64,000 bases of DNA, taken from Lagopus muta (taxonomy: Eukaryota; Chordata; Aves; Galliformes; Phasianidae). Below are positions 11,070-23,625 of the stretch, piece after piece. The translations under genes were made by a program, and so were the position numbers. The notes below the pieces were generated by a model that had not been told where the DNA came from, did not search any database, and saw only the letters and a program-made list of their open reading frames with translations. The stretch lies in assembly GCF_023343835.1 (NCBI RefSeq), contig NC_064444.1, positions 19,238,871 through 19,302,870 on the forward strand. The letters are read 5' to 3'. How positions within the stretch are numbered: the first letter of the stretch is position 1; each line of letters starts with the position of its first letter.

Positions 11070-11552
11070 ATCACAGAATCACAGAATTGTAGGGGTTGGA
11101 AGGGACCTCCAGAGATCATCGAGTCCAACCCCCCTGCCAAAGCAGGTTCCCTACAGCAGGTCGCACAGGTTGGCATCCAGGCAGGTCTTGAACATCTCCA
11201 GAGAAGGAGACTCCACCACCTCCCTGGGCAGCCTGTTCCAGTGCTCTGTCACCTCACCTAAAGAAGTTCTTGCACACATTTGTGCAGAACTTCCTCTGCT
11301 GCAGCTTGTGTCCGTTTCCCCTTGTCCTGTCTCCACTCACCACTGAAAAGAGCCTGGCCTTACCATTCTGCCCCCCACACCTTAGATATTTATAGACCTG
11401 GATCAGGTCCCCTCTCAGTCTTCTTTTCTCAAGGCTGAACAGACCCAGTTCACTCAGCCTTTCTTCATAAGAGAGATGCTCCAGGCCCCTCACCATCTTT
11501 GTGGCCCTCCGCTGGACTCTTTCCAAGAGATCCCTGTCTTTTTTGTACTGGA
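11070..11552 (-). mobile_element. CR1 LINE 3' fragment
   Basis: Tail catcacagaatcacagaatt at 11070, then the full 3' region in minus orientation. The reverse reading includes [18 protein letters not shown]-type codons (11254-11526), the C-terminal part of CR1 ORF2. Relatively well preserved. Confidence 0.93.
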
Positions 11553-12290
11553 AGTGTAAATGTTAGTGCTGCATGGAAATGGAATTAGGAATGGTACATG
11601 GAAGCGGAACTGAGGGTACGAATAGTGGAATTGTGAAAAACAAAACAAGGAAGACCTAAATCAGCACAAAGTTTAAAGAAGAGCACTGGGTTAAAATATT
11701 CAAGTCTGTGATCTGCTCCAGCCAAAGCAGATCAGCGCCGGCAAGAGAACGCATCCCCCCTCTCCCCCTCCCCCCCGCCCCAAAAGCAAAATGCGGTGTT
11801 CTTACTGCAGTAAGTGATGAGGCTGTAACCAGAAGGGAAACCACTGGCAAAAGTGAGGGGGTTTGCTTTGTTAGACGTTTACAATCGCATATAGGAAAAC
11901 AGGTAGGCGTACACAGATTGCCAAATCATCCAGTCAATTATTGCCAGTCCAAACTTTGACTAGGGCATGAGTTACTAGAAGAACTGTAAACTGAAATAAA
12001 GTTTAAAGGAAAACTGGAATTTGAGGTAAAAAAGAACAGTTACTAAAGGTGCTTAGTTGAGCATTGTGGGAATTAAATGTTGTTTCTGCATTAGAATTGG
12101 ATAATTTTATTTATATATTTATTTCATGATCTCCACTATCATAGTTCTTTTTGGGAGTCCTTCTACTTCACCTGGGGAAGATCTCTGATAGTTTACATCA
12201 CTGATCCTCTAGACGAACCTTCCCAGGCACGCACACTCTGTATAGAGGTGTATATATGTATATTTTGTCACACACACTGCAAGAACATCC
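11553..12290. other. Mostly unrecognised; short ERV-like stretch at its end
   Basis: 12060-12200 shares runs with 43900-44060 (aatgttgtttctgcattaga and agctc/agttctttttgggagt), which lies in envelope-like ERV sequence, so this end is probably an old ERV fragment. No gene is visible in the remainder. Confidence 0.4.
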
Positions 12291-12304
12291 TGTACATGCA
12301 AGTA

Positions 12305-12569
12305 CATACATGCAAGAACGCGGTCACGTGGCGGAAGGCGAGTGCGGAGCGGTGCCGGGCGGCGCGCCGGCTTTCTCCTCCTGGCCGTGCCGTGCGATCG
12401 GCTCCCGTGGGGTCCGGGGCCTCCCGGGGACGGCGCGGCTTACGTACGGGACGGTGCCGGAGGGCCGGGACCGGCGGCAGCGGGGTGAGCGGGGCCAGTG
12501 GGCGCGGGCGGGCGGGCGGGGAGGGAGAGCTGTGGGGGAAGGAGGTGGGGGGAGGGAGAGCCGGGGGAG
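12305..12569 (+). promoter_or_regulatory. CpG island, probable promoter and non-coding first exon
   Basis: About 265 bp very dense in CpG, starting with an E-box in ggtcacgtggcgg (CACGTG 12325-12330, a USF/CLEAR-type site). Near 12484 lies a good donor-like site (cagcgg|g|gtgagc) on the plus strand. It ends in a G-rich run at the assembly gap. No downstream coding exon was found on either strand within about 8 kb, so the gene it serves is unknown. Confidence 0.55.
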
Positions 12570-12592
12570 NNNNNNNNNNNNNNNNNNNNNNN
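12570..12592. other. Assembly gap (23 N)
   Basis: Run of 23 N in the G-rich end of the CpG island. Real length unknown. GC- and G4-rich sequence is a common cause. Confidence 0.98.
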
Positions 12593-13060
12593 AGCACATA
12601 TTTGGTTGGAAAACTAGAGTAATAAGGACAGAGAGTTTTGGCAAATGCAGAAGCAATCAAAGTACAAAAAGCAAAGCTTTGTAAGTATTCCACAGTTTGT
12701 ATCATATCTGATCATAAATTGATAATCATAAATTAAATAAAATATCTCCGTGGCTTTACCTTCTCCAATCAAAATGGAAACGACTCATAGCCCCTTACAG
12801 TGAGGATTATCTACTTAGGTTTTATACACGAAGTGCTCTGGAAAACTGTAGCAAGTACAAACAGTACAAAAAGAAATTTGAGATAATCATAGCTGGCCAA
12901 TACATTGTAGCTATGTAAAGAATGGAGGAGAGGCAGAATTCAGAAAGTTTTCAAAGACATTAAAAAAAGGTTTCTTGCTAGGCTTCAACCCTTGACAGAG
13001 CTACAGACAATTTCTATGTACGTTTTGTGATTTCTGGCAGGTCGTTTTCTCACTTACACT

Positions 13061-13281
13061 CATAGAATCACTCAGGTTGGAAAAGACCTGAAAAATCATC
13101 AAATCCAACCATAACCTCACCACTTTTGCTCTAACAACCCTCTACTAAATCATGTTCCTGAGCACCACATCCAAATGGATTTTAAAACATCCAGGGATGG
13201 TGACTCAACCACCTCCCTGGGGAGCCCAGTCCAGTGCTTTTCTAACTTCAGCTCTGAGAAAAGGACAACAATTCATTTGGG
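13061..13281 (-). mobile_element. CR1 LINE 3' fragment
   Basis: Begins catagaatcactcaggttgg, the reversed CR1 tail, and continues through the 3' end region to about 13281. More diverged than the copy at 11070. The stretch before it (12593-13060) shows no recognisable feature. Confidence 0.85.
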
Positions 13282-13774
13282 ATTCCTACTACCTTGTACT
13301 GTAAATCTCTAAATTCTGTATGGATGGGGCCTTATAAATATTTCTATGATTAGTCAAACCACAGTAAAGCAGATAAATTTTTTTTCCTACAGGTTAACTA
13401 CTGCTGATTAGCTGCTTACTTTTTAGAAAGTTCTCTGTCCTTAGTATTTACACGAGTCTTTTTCTGTCCTGCTGTAAGCCCGTTAGTCCAAACCTGATAA
13501 GCAGTCTAATTTTAGAGCTGGAGATAGTGTAACACTGTTACTAGTTGATACTTGCTATTTCATTGCATTCCAGGATTATGTAATAAACAAAAGAACTGCC
13601 TCAGAGAAGAGAATGGCTTATTAATTATAATACAGTAGTGATCTTGTTTTTGGTGTTATTATTGCATATGTATATCTGCCTTTGCGTTGTCAGTTCTAGA
13701 AGATACTGTTTACAGGTATTGCTGACAATTCTCTTCCCCATCATTCTGCATCTCTCACTGTCTTTTTCGTAGTT

Positions 13775-13945
13775 TCCATTGTGTGTTTTTTTTGTTGTTC
13801 TTCGTTGCTTTTTTCTTTCTTTTTTTGTTTTTGTTTGTCTGTCTATCCGTATGGCTGTTGTTTTAGTTTTTGTTTGGTTTTTTTTGTTTTTTTTTTTTTT
13901 TTGGGGGGGGGGGTGGGGTGGGACGGGGGGGTTTTGGGAGGGCTG
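13775..13945 (+). repeat. T-rich then G-rich low-complexity tract
   Basis: A run of T with scattered G/C (13779-13902) changes abruptly to G-runs (13903-13930). Open frames across it are composition artefacts. Confidence 0.85.
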
Positions 13946-16900
13946 AGTTGGTTGTTTAAGCTTGGTTGTTCTGTTTGTGTGTCTGCTTCCAAGTGACTTC
14001 AGTATATGTCCATCTCAGAAATCTGTTTGTATTATGATCTTTAATGCAAATATGAAAAAGATTTACTACAGACACCTTTTCACTGATATTCTGATACTTC
14101 ACTCAATTAAGGAAACCTCATTATTCTTCAGCAGCTCATCTACAAACTGATTAGTAGAGAAGAAGCCACTAGTAGTAACAAACAATTAAGAGGCCATGGC
14201 CACCTGAGAGAAACCTCATGGTGTTTTGTTTTGTCCAGGGAAAACCAGTTGATTATTTTCAGAACTTGCATAAATTAAAAAAAAATCAATAAATGGAAAT
14301 GATAAAAATAAATAGAAATAATAATTAAATAAAAGTAAGAAAAGACCATTCAAGCTGCATGAAAATAAAATCATGGATTCTCACTACCACTGTTGCTGTA
14401 TTTGTTTATAAAGCCAAGATCATGGCCTCAATCTACTGTGTAAAACTGCATAATTTGACATGCTGTCTTCCTAGAAAGAGGGATTAAAAACACAAACCAA
14501 ATTTTAGAATCCATTTGAAAATCAATTTTACTTGATTTCCCTTAACTTCAATAATATAATGAAACCCAACCTTCAGTTAAAAGGATGACTCACATCAGCA
14601 AACGTGGATTAATAACTGGTATAACTGAGTGATATTGTTCTATAGACTTCAAAGGTGTCTGCCTTCTGAATATCACCAGATCTACAAAAGATCATTCAGA
14701 TCAACGCTTTAAACGTATGCTGTCAAAATAAGTTCAACTAGCTTACAGAAATGACTAGGCATTTTCACTTTCAATACATATGATTTAAAATGATACCTTT
14801 AAAGTAGAGACCAAGCTCGGTGTGGCTTCCATCATTTCTAGCCTTGCTATATTAACTACATCTCAAGAATAAGGATTGCGCTCTTATGGAAAAATTAGGT
14901 AGTGAATGTCAGTCTTACCGAGTAGACTAACGGTCATCACTTTATCTAAAAATAATAAAACATGGATCACACAAATATACGTTTTCTTGTCTGGAAAAAA
15001 GCAAGAATTTTCAGAAGGAGCATGAAATCACAAGCAGCATGGATGTTCAGATTTTGTATATTCAAAGGCAAAAAAAGAATTCTCATAGAAAATATCCATA
15101 GAAAATATGTAATCCTTTATCGCCTTTGGAGAAACTGCATGTATGCAAGAGCAGTTGGTGAATCAGATATTTCTGATTAATAATCAGAATTAATAATTCT
15201 GATTTCTCAGAATTTCTGAGATATCAAAGGAAGAGAAAGAGGCTGGAGGGTCACCTGAGATAGTCACCCTGTCTCCGATATTGTGAGCTCCTCCATCAAG
15301 ACAAAAAAGAAGGGCTGTTGCTCTAGGTGACAACCTTCCGAGGCAAAAAGAGGGCCTGATATGTAAACCAGATCCAACACATCGGGAAGTCTTTGGTTTC
15401 CCTGGAGAACGGGTAAGAGACATTATTAGAAATCTCACAAGCCTAGTACACTCATCTGATTACCCTTTTGTGTGTGTGTGTGTGTACTGGCAGTAGCTGT
15501 CAAATTCACAGAGGTCAGGCAATGTAAACAGAAGTAGGAGGAGGCTTTAGAAGTTAGGAAAAAGTGCTGATACCTTGTACAATTCAGAGATAACTACTTT
15601 GTTCCTACAGTATCCTGATTACCATTATTGTGCTAGGATGTAGCTGTCAACTGAACTCTGCACCCCTTTGTGGCTGTGTCTATTAGCACAGATGAGTCTG
15701 CTCAGTGTTGTCATGGCTAGTGAAATTGGGCCACATCAGTTTTCTGCAATGAGGAACTATAAAAATGAACACGGGATAATGAAGGTCAAGCTTATGAATT
15801 ATTGGAAGGTCTTCTTAAATGAAAAAAAGATAAGTACTGAAAAATAGATTTCAGATTTTTCCAAGGAAGTGCAGAATAGGTAGAACATTATTTAAGCATA
15901 CTGAAATACAACCATTTCAAATCTCCTTTGAATTTCAGAATCGCATGCCTTGTGTGCATTTTATCCTTCACAGAGATCAGCTATCTGTTGGAGCTGTGTT
16001 CACCTGTCACTGACCTGGTAGGAAGTTCCTATATGTGAAGTCTGAAAAACGCTTAAAAATAGATCTTGGGGAATACCACTATGACTCACTTTTCAAATAG
16101 AAATATGTTATTGCTACAACTGGATCATTATCCTCTTCAATAAATAAAAACAAAAAACCAAAACACTTTCAAAACTCTTTCCTCTCTGCCAAATTTGACT
16201 GAATGGGGCCTAGAATTCAAAGAGATATGATGTCAAGTGTCAATGACGCCCCCTGTCATTGTAGAAGTTAAGTTCTGCAACAAACTGGGAGCAACAGAGT
16301 AACGTTAATCAAATCCAGACTAAATGGTGTCTTTTTTCTGTCTGCTTTCCTTTTCCAAGACTCACAAACTGCATTTCAGGTATTGCTGTCAAGAGTGTCA
16401 GAAGTTACGCTTTTAAGAAAAGAGTTATCTGTTCATGGGTAAGGTATTCTGCCATGTATTCATGCAGATTTGTACAGGCAGGTTCTGTCCTTCCATCTGC
16501 AATATAAAGGAGTTCATTCTTCTCTCAAACAAATTCCATTGTATGTACTTTGATGAAGCAGGTAAAATAAAATTAAAATTTTATTTTACCTATTTTAAAA
16601 GGTAAAATAAAATAAAATCAGCTCTCTGAGGTAGTGTATTAAAAGGTGTTCCTTCTCCTCACAGACACTGAATCGATTACACAGATTTCTCCATTTTGCT
16701 GCTGAGAGGTTACAGATCAGTAGCACTATGCTGTTCACTGATGTCGGAGTATCAAACCCTCATTTCAGAAGACTTCTGACAACACAGCATTAGTATACAG
16801 CTCCCAGAAAGCTGAAATAACTCAGTACTCAGTAAAGTATCACACCTGCTTGCCTTTGCAAGTCAAAGGAATAATGTGTGTGCATCTTAAAGCCAAGCAG

Positions 16901-18499
16901 AAGCTTAGTTACATATGTTTTCTTGGGACAAATCTACTTTCAGTTATTTTAACATGCTTAATAGAATTGTTTCTCGTATATATATGTTTCATGCATATGT
17001 CCATGTTTCCATAGAATAATCAGGCTATAATTGCTATGCCTGGAGTGTTTGCTGATTTTATCATGAAATATCTTGCACTTTACTCATGTTTTTACCTCTT
17101 ACACCTGTTAATATGCAACATCATCTAGGAACAACATTCATGTAGACAAGTGATTTCACTATGGGTTAAACAACCATTGGATAAAAAGATATCAGACATT
17201 CCCATTACTATGTGCTCCAAATAGGTTGAGAATAACTGAAAATTCATGAAGAAAAAAAATGGCTGGAGGCTGAGAAAGATACATGGCGCTGTATGTCCCC
17301 TAATGACACTGCAAATTGAATACAAAGAAAGATACTGAGCAGGCTCCCACCTTGCATCTTCACAGTAAAAAGCCAATCAACATCTTCATGCCACTGTCTG
17401 GTAAGAAGAATAACCTCCAAAACAACTTCATTGAAAATCTTTTAACTTTCACTAAGATAAACCTTTTATTAAACTGTCTTGAGAGAAAGTGTGTGTGCTC
17501 ATCCACTAGAAAAAGTGGCTTTTTGCATAAGGGGCTTCTCAAAGCTTATGCACAGTTCAATGAGTGCTTTGAAAATTCAGGCTGTTTAAAATGATTCTGA
17601 TTTTGTAAGAATCAATTAGTATAGAGTCTACACTTCCTGAACAATTGAACTAACATTGTATTCCTAATAAACATCAATGGAATTTTAATCAATATACATG
17701 GTGTATGTTTACACAATCCCAACTCACCTTTCTGAAACGTTCTTTTGACCTTTCTGATCACAAGAGTATTGCCCTGAGTGCAGGTGTCCAGTGGTGAAAA
17801 GGCCTGCCATAATGCTGATGTGTGGTATGAAACTGGGGTGCAAGACACAACTAGTTCCAGCCCACTGCTACTCCCTCCTACTGCCCCACAGGACCCATTA
17901 GCCAATGAGCAGGCAGCTCAGAGGGAGTGGAGCTCAGAAGAAAGATTGCAGAAAAGAGTGGGAACACCTTGGAAGAAGGTCATGGAGGAGGTGCTATGTG
18001 CCCACAGCAATGCTCACCCTGCAGCTCCTGAAGAGCGTATGCTGGATCAGGGAGAGGTGTGAGGAGGAAGGGAAAGCGGAGAGGAGCTACTCTTTGACAG
18101 ATGAAGGAGTCAGAAACGGAGGGGTGAGGAAGACCTGCTGAGCAGGGGAATGGGATGAAGAAAAGAAATTTATTTTCCCTAAGTCAAATTTGTTTTACTT
18201 CTGAGGTAATATTCCCATGGGCTTTCCCCTCTCTCTCTCTGGCTTTCTGTGGAGGGGGAGTGAGAGAGAGGCTGAGTGAGTGTCTGGTGGCCATAAAATC
18301 AACACACCAAATACACTGTGGCAAAAGCAATATAAAATCAATATACATTGATTCAGTTGACAAGTTACAGTCTTAGCATCCCGATTGCTAGGAAGTCAGG
18401 TAGATCTTGGTGCATTATACAATAGATGTTCTTACTGATGGTGTTGATTGCCTCAGCAAATCAGGCCTCTGAAGAGAAAATTGTACAGCTGATTCAATG
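13946..18499. other. Long stretch without a recognised gene
   Basis: AT-rich intergenic or intronic sequence. Noted inside: a (TG) microsatellite at 15468-15485; a perfect 14-bp inverted repeat at 16561-16574/16577-16590; a stretch at 16202-16262 that recurs at 20145-20200; purine-rich sequence 17930-18140. An 82-codon minus frame (15190-15438) is not recognised. If HPS3 were complete here, exons 5 onward should lie to the left of 21.5 kb, but I found none in this interval. Confidence 0.5.
16561..16590. repeat. Perfect AT-rich inverted repeat
   Basis: Arms ggtaaaataaaatt and aattttattttacc with a 2-nt loop. A further direct copy of the left arm starts at 16601. Probably a local AT-repeat duplication; no function implied. 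Confidence 0.8.
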
Positions 18500-18630
18500 T
18501 GTATGTATGAGGTCTGCTTCAACAGTAATGTCTCCTATTTGATTATATTCGTCCACAATATCAGAGGCCGATGCTGGTGGTGTGACAATAGAGGATGTAC
18601 CTTCTCAACAGTATTCCACTACACGTATAT
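18500..18630 (+). mobile_element. Mariner-like (Galluhop-type) 5' fragment
   Basis: The run tatgaggtctgcttcaacag and the following aatgtctcctatttgatta match, from memory, the 5' region of the avian mariner family. The rest of an element of this type reappears at 20444-20705, about 1.8 kb away in the same orientation. Confidence 0.5.
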
Positions 18631-20302
18631 TACATACCTGTATAAGTACATACGTATATACAGGCGTATTAGTGTTTAGTGTATTTAGCTAACATTTGGA
18701 CAGTCACCTGCTTTTTTTTCTACTCCCCCCCTCCCCCAACAATCACCTTGCAACAATCACCTGTCAATCACATCATTGATAGGTACTGTACCTGCATCAC
18801 GAAGCACGTTGTACTTCATGTTTCCCAAAACAGCAGGAGTTGACCCCTGACCTACTCACTCTTTGGTTCAGGCTGTGACCTGGCAACTCTGCTGCACTCC
18901 ATCCCTTCACAGCCTGAACGAATGATTGAACATTAGTGGAGAGGTCAAGGCTATCCCAGGGAGCTCAGGTGCAAGCAATGATTGGAAAAGGTGCTTTTCT
19001 TTAAGTGTTAGCAGCAGAGGGAGCAGTGTCTCTCTGAGTTTGCTCTTCTTTGGAGTTGTTACTAGTTTCTGGAAGGGGTGAGCTAATTTTTCTTCATTAC
19101 CTGCTGCTATGGTTCTTGTAGGTTATGTATGGTTACCTGTTAGGTATGGTCATATGGTCTTGTATGGTTACCTGCTATGGTGCTTATATCCCATTAGAAA
19201 GCACTGTCATTACATTCTTTTGCCATGTGACTTTGTTGAAAATATTTTCCTCAGGAGACAGCCTTTTCTCAGTTCTGTTGCTTTATTGGTCAATGCTGCT
19301 CTGCAAACCCTGCTGTGACTCTGGGCTAGGCCTGGCCACTCATCAGGGTAGAGCTGCTGCCATGATAGATACAGCTGTAGGGGGTGAAGTTGAGTTGGGA
19401 TACACGTAGCATGTGGGTTACAGGTTGTGTATGCCTGAGTATCTAATTCACACTGAAATGTCTTGGCTGTATGCATGTGCTGGCTGGAATCCCATTGCAT
19501 TGTAGAAGCAAAGTTCAGAGCCAGAAAGTAAGGGAACGGAAAATGATGAAAAAAAGAAGAAATGATCTATGGAAAATTAATTGTTATAGATGTTCTTTGA
19601 TCCTGGAAAATCATAAAAATAGTCCTGGGGGGCAGGGAGGGGGGTAGACAAAAAAGCAGGTAACTGTCAAATGTATCTGTAACAGATACATTTTGGTTAG
19701 AATTCACAATGTTTTTTGAAGATCTGTGCAGGTTATTTGACAAATTCAAGGGAAACTTACAGCACTTTACTTGTTATTGGAACAGATGGATGTGTTTCGC
19801 CCATTCATCTTCTTCCATGTCCTTCTAAATTATTTGTCAATTTATCAGACAAACAAGATGGTGAGACTAATTTTTTATGTCATTTAAAGATGATGTTTAT
19901 GCAATATAATATATTTTGCATCTATTATCTGAACGTTTGTATTTATCAGTAATATCAGTGTGGCTCATAATTTGAGGAAATTGATCAGTCTTATCCATCC
20001 CTTGGCCAGGCTGGGCTGCTCCAGGAGGCAGATGATGTGGCAGGGTGATCAGGCGGAAGTGTGAGCAAAATTGTTTTAGAGGCAGAATGTTCTTGTTTCA
20101 CAGTATTGCATATATGCAATCCTGCATTCAAGATGGAAGAAAGGGGCCTAGAATTTCAAAGAGATATGATGCAAAGTGGACAATGAGGGTCATTGCAAAA
20201 ATTGTCCTTCTTTAGGGAACAAAACTTGCCTCCTGTTGAGTTTAATGACAGTCTTGCTATTGATTTGTGCATGCCCTATCTATTCATTTTTCTGCTCCCC
20301 TG
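18631..20302. other. No gene recognised
   Basis: Between the two mariner pieces. Includes short tandem-like runs around 19100-19190 (ggttacctg/gtatggt) and a stretch at 20145-20200 similar to 16202-16262. No coding exon found. Confidence 0.5.
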
Positions 20303-20325
20303 ATTTTTTTTTTTTTTTTTTTTTC
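20303..20325 (+). repeat. Poly-T tract
   Basis: About 22 consecutive T residues. Similar homopolymers in the window: poly-A at 23459-23477, poly-T at 31571-31590, poly-A of about 40 at 42212-42250, poly-C near 51152-51164. Confidence 0.9.
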
Positions 20326-20443
20326 CACTTTTGCTCAGATTAATGACTTGCTTCATTCCTTAACTTTATCCTCTCTTCCCGAAAAGTGTTGTCAGCAGGT
20401 CAAGGTAGATGATCCTGCCCCTCTGCTCTGCGTTGGTAAACTC

Positions 20444-20705
20444 CGTATGGAAAAAATTGCACCCACCAACATTCACCGACACTTGCTGGATGGAGTCCAG
20501 ACAATGGACATGAGCTCAGGGAGCTGGTAGGTGTTGGACTTCAGCAGTGGTGACAACAGCAGTAGTTTACCTCTGCTGGTGCAGATTTTTACAAATGCAG
20601 CATGCAGGCTCATGTTCATTGCTAAATCACATAAAAAATGCATAGCTAGTGGTGGTGACTATGTTAAAAGATAGTATTTTGAAGCTGAGAGTTTTCTCTC
20701 TCAAG
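20444..20705 (+). pseudogene. Mariner-type transposase relic
   Basis: The frame from 20448 (MEKIAPTNIHRHLLDG) resembles the helix-turn-helix part of mariner transposases (IHRRLL...GDQTVDVST pattern). Downstream, KCIASGGDYVK codons at about 20636 resemble the transposase C-terminus. The catalytic DDD region between them is missing, and stops interrupt it. Non-functional. Confidence 0.6.
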
Positions 20706-21566
20706 TAATGTGATGGTTGTATGGCAACTGTTGATCACAGCCTGGACCTCTTATTGACCACCTGAGGCAAGCAATTGGTACTTTCCCCCTCCCCCAGCAT
20801 TCACAGCTCTTAATGAATATGGGTTTGGGTGTAACATTACAGCTTGCTTTTCCTGTTGTCCCCTTTCCTTCTGTCCGTTTTAGCAGAGTGACCTTGCCAC
20901 CACCAGAGTATTTACTCGCAAGCCTAATTTACTACTGTTAAGGAAGAGTCAGCTTCTTCCTTATGCTGGAAGTATACAATAATATATTGCCTTTGTTCCC
21001 TTTTACTATTGGGGAACTCAGATCCAGAAAGAATCTTGGGTGAGAATTCTAGCTCTAGGCAAGTCTTTTTTCACTCTGTTTAAGTGAACGTTTGATAAGA
21101 GTATTTAACAACTGGTAGTTAATCTAAGTAATTTGAGTGATTAAGGCAAATTATCTAGACAGGAACAATATCAACAATTACATGCTGATGTTCAGCTTAA
21201 GATGACTCAAGAGCTATTGTCTTTGGCTAGAGCTCTGACAAGCAGTATCCAGTATTGGAGCTCTGATTCTCCCTTCTGCAGGTGAGCTGTTGAACGTGCT
21301 TACTCTGAATCCATGTTAACGTTACACTGGGAGTCAGTGATTTAAGTTACCAGTACAGTTTACAATGCTCATCTTTCATCATATGATGATTCATTTAATT
21401 ACTAGAAATTCAGCTTATTTTTTTTAAAGGGTAGAACCATACACAGTATATTAAATCACAACAGTGGACTCCATTAAGAAAAACCTTTCAAGTTCACTCC
21501 GTTCGTTACGTTACAAGACATTAGTTTATATATGCGCTGAAAATCTTCTTAGAATTTTGAACTTAC
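20706..21566. other. Intron-like or intergenic sequence
   Basis: Lies just beyond HPS3 exon 4 in the direction of transcription. I see no exon 5 here; no other feature. Confidence 0.5.
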
Positions 21567-21653
21567 GCTTTCTGGTAAACAGGGAGGAACTGAACAGAGT
21601 GCAGCTTCGTCTCTTCACAAAAGCCAAAAGGGGACTGGTCTGGTGTAAAACGC
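21567..21653 (-). CDS. HPS3: HPS3 exon 4
   Basis: 87-nt exon with a strong acceptor (ttttttccctccag) before 21653 and a perfect donor (GTAAGT) after 21567. It continues the frame of exon 3: the junction codes Arg-Arg, then FTPDQSPFGFCEETKLHS and VQFLPVYQKA. Human HPS3 has RRFAPD... and KLHSLQLLPIYQ at the same place. It is the last HPS3 exon I can find; the donor predicts a further exon to the left that is not visible. Confidence 0.88.
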
Positions 21654-21910
21654 CTGGAGGGAAAAAACACAACATGGGAAGTCAGTAAGAAGCTATCATC
21701 TACTCCAAGCAAGTAAACAGCAACAGCTGTAACACCCAGAGTTGATGTTTTTATACTCAACTATCCTTCATTCCTATTGCTAATACAGTTATCTTAGCAA
21801 GGCCAAGAAACACGTAGCACAGCTAGAGGCAACTACCTCAAGTTTTTGCAACCAAAAATCCTTTCTTTGCTCCTCCACAAGTCATGCATTCAATGCTGGG
21901 ATCTGATGAA

Positions 21911-22526
21911 TGTCACGGAGTTATCTCTAGATCTGTGTCCATGACAGGAGGAGACAGGCCCACAGGCCCAGAAAAGAGGAGGGGAGTGTCAATGGTTTTG
22001 GGCCGTTTCAGCCCAATTGTGTGACTAATGGGGCAGGGGACCCAGAGACCCACACCTTAAGAAAGGGAAAAGGGGGAAGGGCAGGGAGACGGGCCTACAA
22101 ATGAACAGTGGCAACAATCTGAGGAGGAAAGTTAATTTACTACATTTGATATTGGAATGCAAGATAACACAATATAATACAATGTATAATTAGAACCGAG
22201 GCTAATAAATCAAATAAAATGAGACAGAGAGAGTGTCCAAAACCAAAGGCCTTATTGAAATTGAATTGAAAGTGAAATGGCTTGGGAGCAAGCCACACAC
22301 GCCGCCAGGCAGCAAAAAAAACGAGACCAGTTCCGTGACCTGCAAGGAGTTTTATCTCCCCCTCTGAATGCAAAGTCCTCTGGGGTATGCAGTTCTTCTC
22401 TTCTGAGAATCGGGTACCTGGAAAATCGGCAGTCCACAGAAATGGGGCATTAACTCCTTAACTCCCGGTGCTTTTCATGATGTTATGACGTGGAGTACTG
22501 ATAACAAAAATGGTAAAGCCATGACA
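21911..22526 (-). mobile_element. Solo LTR in HPS3 intron 3
   Basis: Same termini as the provirus LTR at 1955-2447 (minus strand TGTCATGG at 22526, CCGTGACA-like end at 21911) and shared internal blocks (AACACAAT, aggctaataaatc). It is 616 bp, longer than the other copy. Same strand as HPS3, between exons 3 and 4. I see no clear target duplication. Confidence 0.8.
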
Positions 22527-23039
22527 GTGCTGAACACACACTAAAATGGATCTGAACCATTATTTAACTTCTTTTTTTTCCCCATCCCTTCTTCAACTGA
22601 ACACAATGTAACATGGCGCAGCCCTCAGTCCTACTTGTCTTTCCTATTGCATCTCATCCTTTTCCTTGCTTTGCTTTGGAATTCACAGCTGGACTGCAAT
22701 ACCAATGCTTCAACAGTTTTAGATGAAAGTTTAAAGGATTTGATTACTAACAAAACCAAAGGTGTTGTTTTTTAGTGCTGAAGATACTTAGTAAACTCCC
22801 CGTTCCCAGCTGCACAAAGGGAGAACTTTTTTTTTGGTAAAAAGTACTTAAGTAACCATCGCTTCAGCTGGAGTTGAACCCCACAGAACAAACAAGCAGA
22901 AGGCAGTGCCTTGATCGCTGTCAGGACTGGTGATTATTTCTGACTGTCACATTTTGTAGTAGGCTTGTTGTAAATATTAAGAAAATTGCACACAAGTTAC
23001 TCCAGAATAAGGTGTGTAAAACTGCTCTGCTAGTTTGGG

Positions 23040-23230
23040 ATGAAAGTATAAGAACTGTGGGTGGCCAAATGCTGGAAAAGGCTGGCCAGTAAGGAGCTAC
23101 TCGAACTCAGCTGGATCGAGTCCTGGAAAGCCTAGTCCAGCTGATCCTGCCCAAGCAGGGAGATGTTAAGGAGAGGGACTCAGCAAGTCTCTTCCAATCT
23201 AAAGGATTTTGTCATCCAGTATGCTGAGAA
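23040..23230 (+). mobile_element. Possible CR1 3' fragment (weak)
   Basis: The end gcaagtctcttccaatctaa and what follows resembles a plus-strand CR1 tail, strongly diverged. Lies in HPS3 intron 3. Confidence 0.3.
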
Positions 23231-23625
23231 AATACCATCCCTCCTGATACATCACAAGCGAAGCTGTCATGTGTGCCCTTCATGGAATACAAGGATGTAC
23301 AATGACAACTGGTATTAAACATCACTAATACTGCAAAATCACCAGTTAAATCGCATTTAACGGTACTAACTAGCCTCTTTCACAACAATAAATAAAGCTT
23401 AGGATTTGCAAGGCCAAGTAAGGATCTTCATTTGCATCACAGTTATCTTCTCAGCAGACAAAAAAAAAAAAAAAAAAGCAACAACATAAAAAATACACAG
23501 CACACAAACATCCCAGAAGCCAAAACACCAGGATTTTCCTTTCAGCAAGATGTGAGCTCATTTTGGTTACATAGAATTACTAACATAGCAGTTAACCCTT
23601 GCAGGGGAAAATGCATTTGTAATAC

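Noticed and set aside
15190-15438. 82-codon minus frame as an exon
   Set aside because: No recognised protein, no clear splice sites on both sides, and it is not similar to HPS3 exon 5.
18840-18855. tgacccctgacct as a nuclear-receptor response element
   Set aside because: A single isolated match without promoter context. Too short to support.
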